A program made the position numbers and the translations under genes. From contig JALHSZ010000044.1 of assembly GCA_022865485.1 (NCBI GenBank), positions 1 through 55,374 on the forward strand: a DNA stretch of 55,374 nucleotides, written 5' to 3'. Each line of letters opens with the position of its first letter. Positions within the stretch are counted from its first letter, which is position 1. Of the stretch, positions 49,492 to 55,374 are shown piece after piece. The notes below the pieces were generated by a model, which saw nothing but the letters and a program-made list of their open reading frames with translations, searched no databases and had not been told where the DNA came from. The DNA is from Dehalococcoidales bacterium. GTDB taxonomy: Bacteria; Chloroflexota; Dehalococcoidia; Dehalococcoidales; BS750m-G39.

Positions 49492-51399
49492 CTACTTTGG
49501 CACCAGGCTGGGCGGCGACAGCTTGACGATGGCGTTATACTGCGGCGGGCAGGAGCTAAGGCAGGTGCCGCACTTAACACACTTCTCCTGGTCGATAATC
49601 TTGTATCTCTTCTTAGGGTGGCTGGATATGGCTTCCACGGTGCAGGTGCCGACGCAGGCATCGCAGGAGCGTTCGCACTTCTCGGGGATAATGTAATAGG
49701 CGATAAGCTCCGGGCACATCAGCGCCGGGCAACGCCCCTCCCTGATATTCACCTCGTATTCGTCGCGGAAATAGCGCAGGTTGGTCAGTACCGGGTTGGG
49801 CGCCGTCCTGCCCAGTCCGCAGAGCGAGCCCGCCTTGATGTCCTCGGCCAGCTCGGTAAGCGTATCTAAATCTTTGATCTGACCCTTGCCCTTGGTGAAT
49901 TCGCCCAGAGTTTCCAGCATCTGTTTCGTCCCCAGTCGGCAGAAGGTGCATTTGCCGCAGGACTCGCGCTGGGTGAACTCCAGAAAATAGCGGGCTATCT
50001 CCACCATACAATCGTCTTCGTCAAGGACAATCATGCCACCCGAGCCCATCATCGCCCCGGCATCGGTCAGCGAGTCAAAGTCAATAGACAAGTCCAGAGC
50101 CGATTCCGGCAGGCAGCCGCCGGAAGGACCGCCTATCTGCACCGCCTTGAAAGCCTTACCCTTGGGGATGCCGCTGCCGACATCAAATATAACCTGGCGC
50201 AGGGTAGTGCCCATGGGAACTTCGATAAGCCCGGTGTTGACCACCTTGCCCGCCAGGGCAAAAACAGCCGTCCCCGGGCTGTTTTTGGTGCCGATACCGC
50301 TAAACCATTTGGCTCCTTTATCGACTATGTGGCAGACAAAAGCCAGCGTCTTGACGTTATTGATGACGGTGGGCTTGCCGTAGAGGCCGCTGGTGGCGGG
50401 GTAAGGAGGGCGGTAAGAGGGGGTACCCGCCTCACCTTCCAGCGAGGCGACAAGGGCGCTCTCCTCGCCGCAAACGAAGGCACCCGAGCCCTGAAATAGC
50501 TTAATATCGAAGCTGAAATCGCTGCCCAGTATATTTTTACCCAGCAGCTTCAGCTTTCTTGCCTGACGCAGGGCAAGCTGGGTTCTATGCACCGCCAGCG
50601 GGTACTCGGCGCGGACATAGACATAGCCATAGCGGGCACCAACGGCATAGCCAGCAATAAGCATACCCTCAATTACGGAATGGGGGTCGCTCTCCAGGAT
50701 AGCCCGGTCCATAAAGGCCCCGGGGTCACCCTCGTCGCCGTTACAGATTACATATTTAGGTTTACCCGGGGCGTCGCGGCATACCGCCCACTTCTCTCCA
50801 GCGGAAAAGCCAGCCCCACCCCTCCCCCTCAACCCCGACCTCTTGACCTCGTTGATAACCGCTTCCGGCTTTAGCTGGAGCGCTTTATCAAGAGCCGAAT
50901 AGCCGCCGTTGGCAATATAGTGCTCTATATTTTCGGGGTCGATAAATCCGCAGTTTTTTAGAATAACCTTTCGCTCGAATCTGGCGCGGGGGAAATCGGC
51001 AAAGCTGGGTACAAGCTCGCTTTCTCCCAGGGCGCCGAGGACGAATTCCAGGCAGGGGTCGTCGCCCAGGACAAATTCCCTGACCAGCCTCTGGGCTATC
51101 ACCAGGTTGACCTGCCGGTAGACGATGGGAGGAAAACCCGGCTTGCTGATGACAACTATCGGCTCGGCGTAGCAATGCCCCATGCAGCCGACTTCTATCA
51201 CGGGACAGTCGAGATTGTGTTTTTTAAGCTCGTTTTTGAGTGTCCGCAGCACTCCCAGAGCGCCAGCGGCACGCCCGCAGGTGGCGGCACCCACCATGAT
51301 GACCGCCTTAGCTCCCCGAAGCTCCTGCCAGTGTCTTTCCGCCTGGCGCTTTATCTCATTGAAAGTTGAGCCCACCTTTTGCTGCCCGGTTAGTCTCAC
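49492..51399 (-). CDS. NuoF/HndC-like NADH-binding flavoprotein
   Basis: The 635 residues form the long NuoF type of soluble NAD-linked complexes: a thioredoxin-like [2Fe-2S] domain (about 25-120, 'CGRAAGALGVL', 'GCMGHCY'), the FMN/NADH domain ('GLRGRGGAGFSAGEKW', 'GDEGDPGAFMDR'), SLBB, a [4Fe-4S] domain ('ESCGKCTFCRLGT'), and a C-terminal ferredoxin ('CDACVGTCTVEAI', 'CVKCGTCLSSCP'). It oxidises or reduces NAD(P) and feeds a hydrogenase, formate dehydrogenase or bifurcating system. It overlaps the NuoE-like gene by ATGA. Confidence 0.92.
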   Translation of the reverse strand: MRLTGQQKVGSTFNEIKRQAERHWQELRGAKAVIMVGAATCGRAAGALGVLRTLKNELKKHNLDCPVIEVGCMGHCYAEPIVVISKPGFPPIVYRQVNLVIAQRLVREFVLGDDPCLEFVLGALGESELVPSFADFPRARFERKVILKNCGFIDPENIEHYIANGGYSALDKALQLKPEAVINEVKRSGLRGRGGAGFSAGEKWAVCRDAPGKPKYVICNGDEGDPGAFMDRAILESDPHSVIEGMLIAGYAVGARYGYVYVRAEYPLAVHRTQLALRQARKLKLLGKNILGSDFSFDIKLFQGSGAFVCGEESALVASLEGEAGTPSYRPPYPATSGLYGKPTVINNVKTLAFVCHIVDKGAKWFSGIGTKNSPGTAVFALAGKVVNTGLIEVPMGTTLRQVIFDVGSGIPKGKAFKAVQIGGPSGGCLPESALDLSIDFDSLTDAGAMMGSGGMIVLDEDDCMVEIARYFLEFTQRESCGKCTFCRLGTKQMLETLGEFTKGKGQIKDLDTLTELAEDIKAGSLCGLGRTAPNPVLTNLRYFRDEYEVNIREGRCPALMCPELIAYYIIPEKCERSCDACVGTCTVEAISSHPKKRYKIIDQEKCVKCGTCLSSCPPQYNAIVKLSPPSLVPK

Positions 51400-51884
51400 C
51401 GCTTCTCTTTTTCCCGCTTAAACGAAAGCAAAATTCCATCCACCTTAGTCGGTTCCACCTGACCCTGGGGCTCATCATCAACCACCGTCACCGGCGCCAT
51501 AACGCAACAGCCGACGCAAGCGACGGTATCCAGGTCAAACTCCCGGTCAGGTGTGGTCTGCCCCCGGTCAATATTCAACCTCCGCTTCCAGGCATCCAGC
51601 GTGATATAACCACCCTTCATGTGGCAGGCAGTACCCAAACATACCCTTATCGAGTGTTTTCCCGGAGGATTGAGCCGAAACTGGTTGTAAAAGGTAACCA
51701 CACCATAAACATCTATTTCGGGGATATCAAGAAAGCGGGCGATCTCAGCCATGGCTTCCCGGGGAAGATAGCCAAGCTCTTTCTGGACCTTCTGCAGGAT
51801 GGGGATAAGATTGGCTCTTCTCCGGCCAAAGCGGTTTATAATCCGCCCCGTCTCTTTTTTGACCTTGCCCTTTTCCTCAGCCAT
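51396..51884 (-). CDS. NuoE/HndA-like [2Fe-2S] subunit
   Basis: The 162 residues include the helical start 'ANLIPILQKVQKELGYLPREAMAEIA' and the [2Fe-2S] ligands in 'CLGTACHMKGG' and 'TVACVGCCVMAP'. It is the first gene of the NuoE-F-G-like operon. ATG 51884 is 8 bases after a TATAAT box with no Shine-Dalgarno site, so it should be leaderless. Confidence 0.93.
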   Translation of the reverse strand: MAEEKGKVKKETGRIINRFGRRRANLIPILQKVQKELGYLPREAMAEIARFLDIPEIDVYGVVTFYNQFRLNPPGKHSIRVCLGTACHMKGGYITLDAWKRRLNIDRGQTTPDREFDLDTVACVGCCVMAPVTVVDDEPQGQVEPTKVDGILLSFKREKEKR

Positions 51885-51892
51885 CGTGTTGA

Positions 51893-51921
51893 ATTATATG
51901 ACAGCGAGCCTATCGGCGCAA
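51893..51921 (-). promoter_or_regulatory. Promoter of the NuoEFG-like operon
   Basis: TTGCGC at 51921-51916, 17 bases, TATAAT at 51898-51893. The start point falls at or one base before the ATG. Confidence 0.65.
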
Positions 51922-51927
51922 CCGAAC

Positions 51928-51962
51928 AAAAAAAGGGGGGCTGGGCTTTAAAGCCCAGCCCC
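51928..51962 (-). terminator. Rho-independent terminator of trpB2
   Basis: GGGGCTGGGC-TTTAAA-GCCCAGCCCC (10-bp stem, 51962-51937) is followed on the minus strand by CC and a run of seven T (51934-51928). It lies 11 bases after the trpB2 stop. Confidence 0.9.
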
Positions 51963-51973
51963 TTTATAGCTAT

Positions 51974-53341
51974 TTACTTATACGCCTCGGATACCTCGGG
52001 CAAATCCTTCAGCGCCTTCTTTACCGCTGCCTCAGGATAGGCATAATCCACAAGCTTGCCCGAGAGATAAGCGTCATAGGCAGAAAGGTCAAAATGCCCG
52101 TGCCCGCTGTGGTTAATAAGGATGGCCTTTGAGACACCCTCTTCCTTACACTTAAGCGCTTCATCAATCGCCACCCTGAGGTCATGGCAAGGCTCAGGAG
52201 CGCTGATAATGCCCTCAGTCCGGGCAAAGATTACCCCCGCCTCAAAGGTTGGTATCTGAGGCACGGCTACGGCCTCAATCCAGCCCAGCTTGTAGAGGTG
52301 GCTAATAATGGGTGCCATCCCGTGGTAGCGCAGCCCGCCGGCGTGAATCGGGGAGGGAATAAAGGTATGACCGAGGGTATACATCTTGACTATCGGGGCA
52401 AGCCCGGCGATGTCCCCGTAGTCCCAGGTATAGGGACCCTTGGTCAGGCTGGGGGCAGCCGTAGGCTCGACACAGATGATGCGCATATTTTTCTTCTTGC
52501 CACTAAACTTATCCCGAATCCAGGGCAGGAACTGCCCGGCGAAGTTGGAGCCGCCGCCGACACAGCCGACAATGATGTCGGGGTAGGCATCGGCCATCTC
52601 CATCTGCTTTATGGTCTCCTCGCCGATGATGGTCTGGTGGAGCAGGACATGGTTGACGACACTACCAATGGAGTACTTGGTATCCTCGTGGGCGAAGGCA
52701 TCCTCACAGGCTTCGCTGATGGCAATCCCCAGGCTTCCCGGATGGTCGGGGTTCTCCTTCAAGAAACGGCGCCCTACCTCGGTATCATTGCTGGGGCTGG
52801 GTACAACCTTAGCCCCCCAGGTCTCCATGAGGATGCGGCGATATGGCTTCTGGTTGTAGCTTACCCTGACCATGTAGACCTTGCATTCCAGGCCAAAGAA
52901 CGCGCAGCCCAGAGCCAGGGCGCTACCCCACTGCCCGGCGCCCGTCTCGGTAGCCAGGCGTTTGACACCCTCTTTCTTGTTATAGTATGCCTGAGCTATA
53001 GCTGTGTTGGGCTTGTGACTTCCCGCCTGGCTTGTTCCCTCATACTTGTAGAAAATCTTGGCTGGCGTGTCCAGATATTTCTCTAGCCGATACGCCCGGT
53101 GCAAAACTGTTGGCCTATAGGTGCGGTAAGCCGCCTGCACCTCCTCTGGAATTTCAATCCAGCGCTCTTTGCTGAACTCCTGCTCATTAACTGCTTCAGG
53201 GAATAAGGGGGGTGGGAGGCGAGTAGGTTCTTTAGTGCCGGGGTGAAGCAATGGCGGCAGCGGTTCAGGCAGGTCAGCCTGCACGTTATACCACTTGGTC
53301 GGCATGTCCTTCTGGTCAAGAAACCACATTGATCTTTCCAT
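51974..53341 (-). CDS. trpB: Tryptophan synthase beta chain, TrpB2 type
   Basis: TrpB2 joins indole (or indole from TrpA) to serine using PLP. The 455 residues are the longer TrpB2 class: an N-terminal extension with '[17 protein letters not shown]', the PLP lysine in '[14 protein letters not shown]', '[14 protein letters not shown]' and the phosphate loop '[10 protein letters not shown]'. The gene stands alone, without trpA. A T-box leader with a UGG specifier precedes it, showing that the cell treats it as a tryptophan supply gene. ATG 53341 follows AAAGGAGGA. Confidence 0.95.
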   Translation of the reverse strand: MERSMWFLDQKDMPTKWYNVQADLPEPLPPLLHPGTKEPTRLPPPLFPEAVNEQEFSKERWIEIPEEVQAAYRTYRPTVLHRAYRLEKYLDTPAKIFYKYEGTSQAGSHKPNTAIAQAYYNKKEGVKRLATETGAGQWGSALALGCAFFGLECKVYMVRVSYNQKPYRRILMETWGAKVVPSPSNDTEVGRRFLKENPDHPGSLGIAISEACEDAFAHEDTKYSIGSVVNHVLLHQTIIGEETIKQMEMADAYPDIIVGCVGGGSNFAGQFLPWIRDKFSGKKKNMRIICVEPTAAPSLTKGPYTWDYGDIAGLAPIVKMYTLGHTFIPSPIHAGGLRYHGMAPIISHLYKLGWIEAVAVPQIPTFEAGVIFARTEGIISAPEPCHDLRVAIDEALKCKEEGVSKAILINHSGHGHFDLSAYDAYLSGKLVDYAYPEAAVKKALKDLPEVSEAYK

Positions 53342-53384
53342 TTTGTCCTCCTTTTAGTCTAAAAATAAACTTGGGTCCCCTAAA

Positions 53385-53676
53385 TTAAAAAAGCCCCTCG
53401 CCTTAAAGGGGCGAGAGGGCTACTCGCGGTGCCACCCTTCTTGGTCAGACGCCAACTGACCATCTCTTTGCGGTACCGGGGCCTTTCCCGATACCCTGGG
53501 GTCTGATAACGCTCCCCTGGCGACAAAGCCTACTTGCCCTTAAGTAACAAAAGACTTTCGGTTTGCGGCTCCCAAGTCCATTCGGCCTCGGCGCTGGCGT
53601 CGGCTCACAACCTTACCCGACTCTCTGTGGCCCGTTTCAAAGCCTACTAGTCTTGTTCACAGCCTTTGCTATATTT
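53385..53676 (-). promoter_or_regulatory. T-box riboswitch, tryptophan-specific
   Basis: On the minus strand, the antiterminator core AAGGGTGGCACCGCG (53439-53425) is followed by a terminator stem at 53421-53392 and six T. The stem I region holds AGTAGG and GGTTGTGAGCCG-type conserved segments. In the specifier loop, GAA-TGG-AC places codon UGG (Trp) at 53580-53578. Uncharged tRNA-Trp would favour antitermination and trpB2 expression. The promoter is at 53711-53683. Confidence 0.93.
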
Positions 53677-53682
53677 CGCCCG

Positions 53683-53711
53683 ATTATATTCTAATATACG
53701 TAAGCTGTCAA
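53683..53711 (-). promoter_or_regulatory. Promoter of the T-box/trpB2 transcript
   Basis: Perfect consensus on the minus strand: TTGACA (53711-53706), 17 bases, TATAAT (53688-53683). Confidence 0.85.
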
Positions 53712-53728
53712 TAGTAAACCGGTGGCAC

Positions 53729-53757
53729 TTGTCAACCAGAGCGATAGGGAATATAAT
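53729..53757 (+). promoter_or_regulatory. Promoter of the RAM-domain gene
   Basis: TTGTCA (53729-53734), 17 bases, TATAAT (53752-53757). Eight bases separate it from ATG 53766 and no Shine-Dalgarno site is present, implying a leaderless mRNA. It is divergent from the T-box promoter. Confidence 0.7.
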
Positions 53758-53765
53758 ACCGCCAA

Positions 53766-53999
53766 ATGGTGAAGGGTTATCTTCTCATCAAGCTAATTCC
53801 AGGTTTAGAAGCCAGCGCCTTATCCCAGATTCGCGCTATTCCCGGAATCACCGATGTAAACCTGGTGTTCGGACAGTGGGACGCCATAGCCACCGCCGAA
53901 GCTAAATCCCTTTTTGAGCTATCCAAGGTAATCGTAGGCGAACTGCGCAGCATCCAGGGAGTCCAGGATACCACCACCCTGGTACAGGGCGAACTGTAG
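53766..53999 (+). CDS. Stand-alone Lrp/AsnC ligand-binding (RAM) domain protein
   Basis: The 77 residues are one ferredoxin-like RAM domain: 'VKGYLLIKLIPG', 'IRAIPGITDVNLVFGQWDAIATAEA', 'IQGVQDTTTLVQGE'. The DNA-binding helix-turn-helix of Lrp/AsnC is absent. Such proteins bind amino acids and can modulate full-length Lrp partners. It is divergent from trpB2, so a link to amino acid status is plausible but unproven. Confidence 0.88.
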   Translation: MVKGYLLIKLIPGLEASALSQIRAIPGITDVNLVFGQWDAIATAEAKSLFELSKVIVGELRSIQGVQDTTTLVQGEL

Positions 54000-54074
54000 A
54001 GCCTGGTTTCGCAAAAAGGTAGGGAAGCGCTTCGGGCAGGCAAGGGCTGTTCCCACTTACTAAGTGAATAGTGA

Positions 54075-54103
54075 TTGACAGAGCGATTTAGCTTCTGTTT
54101 TAG
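54075..54103 (+). promoter_or_regulatory. Candidate mobB promoter
   Basis: TTGACA (54075-54080) and TTTTAG (54098-54103) have 17-base spacing; the -10 box is weak. A 13-base palindrome CACTTA-C-TAAGTG lies just upstream at 54054-54066. Confidence 0.4.
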
Positions 54104-54119
54104 AGAAAGGGAATAGAAG

Positions 54120-54764
54120 ATGCCGCCTGTAGTCTCCATCGTCGGTAAATCAGAGACAGGAAAAACCACCCTGATGGAAAAGCTCATCGGGGAGCTGAAA
54201 TCAAGGGGCTACCGTGTAGCGACGGTAAAACACACCCCCCAAGACTCGAGCTTTGATGAGCCGGGTAAGGATAGCTGGCGTCATATTCAGGCAGGGAGCG
54301 AAGCTACCCTGATTAGCTCCCCGAACAAGACGGTGCTAATCAAGCCCACCAGCGGCGACATCAGCCTGGAGCAGATAGCCCGCTTAATCGGCGAGGACTA
54401 CGATATTATCCTGACGGAAGGCTTCAGCCAGGGCGATGCCCCCAAAATAGAGGTGCACCGTAAGCAAGCCGGCCCGCCCCTGGCCTCGGTGAGAAAGCTT
54501 TTCGCCATCGCCACCGACGAGCCGCTGGAGACCAAGACCAGGCAGTTCTCCCTGGAAGATATCAAGGGCCTGGCCGACCTCCTGGAGAAGGGCTTTATTG
54601 AGCCGCAGCGGGAGCGGGTTTCGCTCTATGTAAACAATACCCCCATAGCGTTGAGCATTTTCCCCAAGCAGGTCGTCAGCAATATCCTTCTGGCTCTAGC
54701 CTCCAGCCTCAAGGGAGTGAAGAGGATCAAAAGCCTGGAGATCTTCCTCAAGAAATCGCCTTAA
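54120..54764 (+). CDS. mobB: Molybdopterin-guanine dinucleotide synthesis adaptor MobB, with C-terminal extension
   Basis: MobB is a GTP-binding protein that helps MobA attach GMP to molybdopterin. The Walker A motif is 'GKSETGKTT' (residues 9-17), followed by 'VATVKHTPQDSSFDEPGKDSWRHIQAGSEA' with the expected His/Asp pattern, and 'DIILTEGFS'. Residues after about 160 form an extra domain ('RVSLYVNNTPIALSIFPKQVVSNIL') of DUF4-like type not in E. coli MobB. It supports use of molybdo- or tungsto-bis-MGD enzymes by this organism. Confidence 0.88.
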   Translation: MPPVVSIVGKSETGKTTLMEKLIGELKSRGYRVATVKHTPQDSSFDEPGKDSWRHIQAGSEATLISSPNKTVLIKPTSGDISLEQIARLIGEDYDIILTEGFSQGDAPKIEVHRKQAGPPLASVRKLFAIATDEPLETKTRQFSLEDIKGLADLLEKGFIEPQRERVSLYVNNTPIALSIFPKQVVSNILLALASSLKGVKRIKSLEIFLKKSP

Positions 54765-54822
54765 CCAACATCCTCTCTCGTGACATTGCCCACCCACCCC
54801 CCTGTTTTTAACTTGTCTTCCG

Positions 54823-54831
54823 TGCTAAAAT
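54823..54831 (+). promoter_or_regulatory. Extended -10 element before the Smr gene
   Basis: TGCTAAAAT (54823-54831) ends 5 bases before ATG 54837. There is no Shine-Dalgarno site, fitting a leaderless start. Confidence 0.45.
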
Positions 54832-54836
54832 CGTTA

Positions 54837-55097
54837 ATGGATATGACTCCAGAAAACGAATTACACCTGCGCCACCTCACCTTGGACGAAGCCCTGCCCA
54901 AGCTTGACCGATACCTGAATGACGCCTTTATGGCTGGCCTCTACCAGGTAAGGATAATTCACGGCAAGGGGACGGGCACTCTACGCCAGGCGGTCAGGAA
55001 AAAGCTCGATAAGCACCCCCTGGTCGACTCCTACCGTCCCGCCGATTACGGGGAAGGCAGCGGCGGGGTTACCATAGTCGAGCTAAGCCACAAGTAG
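54837..55097 (+). CDS. Smr domain protein
   Basis: The 86 residues form an isolated Smr domain, related to the nuclease domain at the C-terminus of MutS2: 'LHLRHLTLDEALPKLDRYLNDAF' and the motif 'IIHGKGTGTLRQAV', ending 'GGVTIVEL'. Stand-alone Smr proteins can nick nucleic acids. ATG 54837 is favoured by the -10 element just upstream; GTG 54780 would add 19 residues without a ribosome site. Confidence 0.85.
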   Translation: MDMTPENELHLRHLTLDEALPKLDRYLNDAFMAGLYQVRIIHGKGTGTLRQAVRKKLDKHPLVDSYRPADYGEGSGGVTIVELSHK

Positions 55098-55147
55098 TCA
55101 TTGAAACCAGAGTGGCTTTTGGCTATAATAGCGGTACTTCCCCACGT

Positions 55148-55225
55148 GGTGAGTGTAGCCCAGTGGTCTAAGGCGCCAGGTTGTGGCCCTGGATATCGAG
55201 GGTTCAAATCCCTCCACTCACCCCA
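55148..55225 (+). tRNA. tRNA-His (anticodon GTG)
   Basis: A cloverleaf is present: acceptor GTGAGTG (55149-55155) with CACTCAC (55215-55221), anticodon stem CCAGG/CCTGG with loop TTGTGGC, T-loop GGGTTCAAATCCC, and encoded CCA. The extra G at 55148 opposite C73 is the G-1 hallmark of tRNA-His. Confidence 0.95.
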
Positions 55226-55233
55226 CCAATGAA

Positions 55234-55306
55234 GCGCCTATAGCTCAGCGGATAGAGCATCGGTCTTCGGAACCGAGGGTCGTGGGTTCGAATCCCTCTA
55301 GGCGCA
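55234..55306 (+). tRNA. tRNA-Arg (anticodon TCG)
   Basis: The acceptor GCGCCTA (55234-55240) pairs with TAGGCGC (55299-55305). The anticodon stem CGGT/ACCG holds loop CTTCGGA, anticodon TCG. The T-loop is GGGTTCGAATCCC. CCA is not encoded. Confidence 0.95.
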
Positions 55307-55333
55307 TGCCTGAAATACACCCCGTTAATAGCA

Positions 55334-55362
55334 TTGACAACTGTCACCCAACAGTCTGTATT
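55334..55362 (+). promoter_or_regulatory. Candidate promoter at the window end
   Basis: TTGACA (55334-55339), 17 bases, TGTATT (55357-55362), pointing out of the window. The next gene is not visible. Confidence 0.45.
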
Positions 55363-55374
55363 TTAACCCACCCA

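Noticed and set aside
48843-49661. Longer start for the NuoG-like subunit at 49661
   Set aside because: The extra 58 residues lie inside the NuoF-like gene in another frame and are low-complexity Ala/Pro/Arg; ATG 49487 has its own ribosome site.
52184-53086. 300-codon plus-strand frame opposite trpB2
   Set aside because: It is antisense to a well-recognised enzyme, has no ribosome site and shows no known domain.
54000-54119. Possible molybdenum-cofactor riboswitch before mobB
   Set aside because: The leader is about 120 bases and I could not find the conserved Moco-element segments; only a short palindrome and a weak promoter are visible.

Overview
This window looks like a chromosome segment of an anaerobic, GC-rich bacterium, most likely an uncultured Dehalococcoidia (Chloroflexota). 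The assignment is inferred from gene content only. The clues are a short EF-Ts, PurL carrying fused PurS domains, a folate-free 'core' methionine synthase, a MetV/MvhD pair of Wood-Ljungdahl type, an HgcAB-associated AbrB protein beside ArsM, trpB2 under a T-box, and a NuoEFG-like diaphorase. Molybdenum use is suggested at both ends (modE with two ModE boxes, and mobB).

Layout. 1-700: a truncated ABC-transporter binding lipoprotein and modE, each with a ModE operator. 736-5081: purL-purQ and a Dph6-like ATP pyrophosphatase (minus strand). 5208-7125: an MBL-fold gene between two copies of the ssrA 3' end, then ssrA and smpB. 7583-17811: a long plus-strand run rpsB-tsf-pyrH-frr-uppS-cdsA-dxr-rseP-ispG, two small membrane proteins and proS. 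17798-18985: arsM and an HgcAB-associated regulator. 19191-22680: pheS-pheT. 22826-26315: thrS-infC-rpmI-rplT plus a lipoprotein; infC appears to start with AUA. 26390-28194: MvhD-like protein and MetV. 28325-34288: lexA and a small linked protein, then tldD-tldE-PAC2-HEAT-GNAT. 34398-36244: two hot-dog dehydratases and an SDR. 36256-43809: a SAM/methionine cycle cluster (mtnA, mtnP, core-MetE, DUF6485, ahcY, metK) with an AT-rich restriction-modification pair inserted between mtnA and mtnP. 43830-45291: membrane-linked HNH protein and a second Dph6-like gene. 45310-48837: a three-copy 54-bp repeat, a multidomain lipoprotein, a phosphohexomutase and a cupin. 48843-51921: the NuoEFG-like module. 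51928-53711: trpB2 behind a Trp-specific T-box. 53729-55374: RAM-domain protein, mobB, an Smr protein, tRNA-His and tRNA-Arg.

Three patterns cut across the window. First, many operons have sigma70-type promoters whose -10 box lies 6-11 bases from the start codon, implying leaderless or near-leaderless mRNAs. Second, a dispersed intergenic repeat combines a hairpin with four G-tracts of G-quadruplex type, in five copies all on the plus strand. Third, AT-rich inserts sit inside GC-rich operons without breaking the translational coupling. The most promising leads are the ModE-controlled NMT1/THI5-like binding protein (a possible alternative molybdate or tungstate importer), the G-quadruplex repeat family, the restriction-modification pair lodged in a SAM-recycling operon, and the tldDE-PAC2-HEAT operon.
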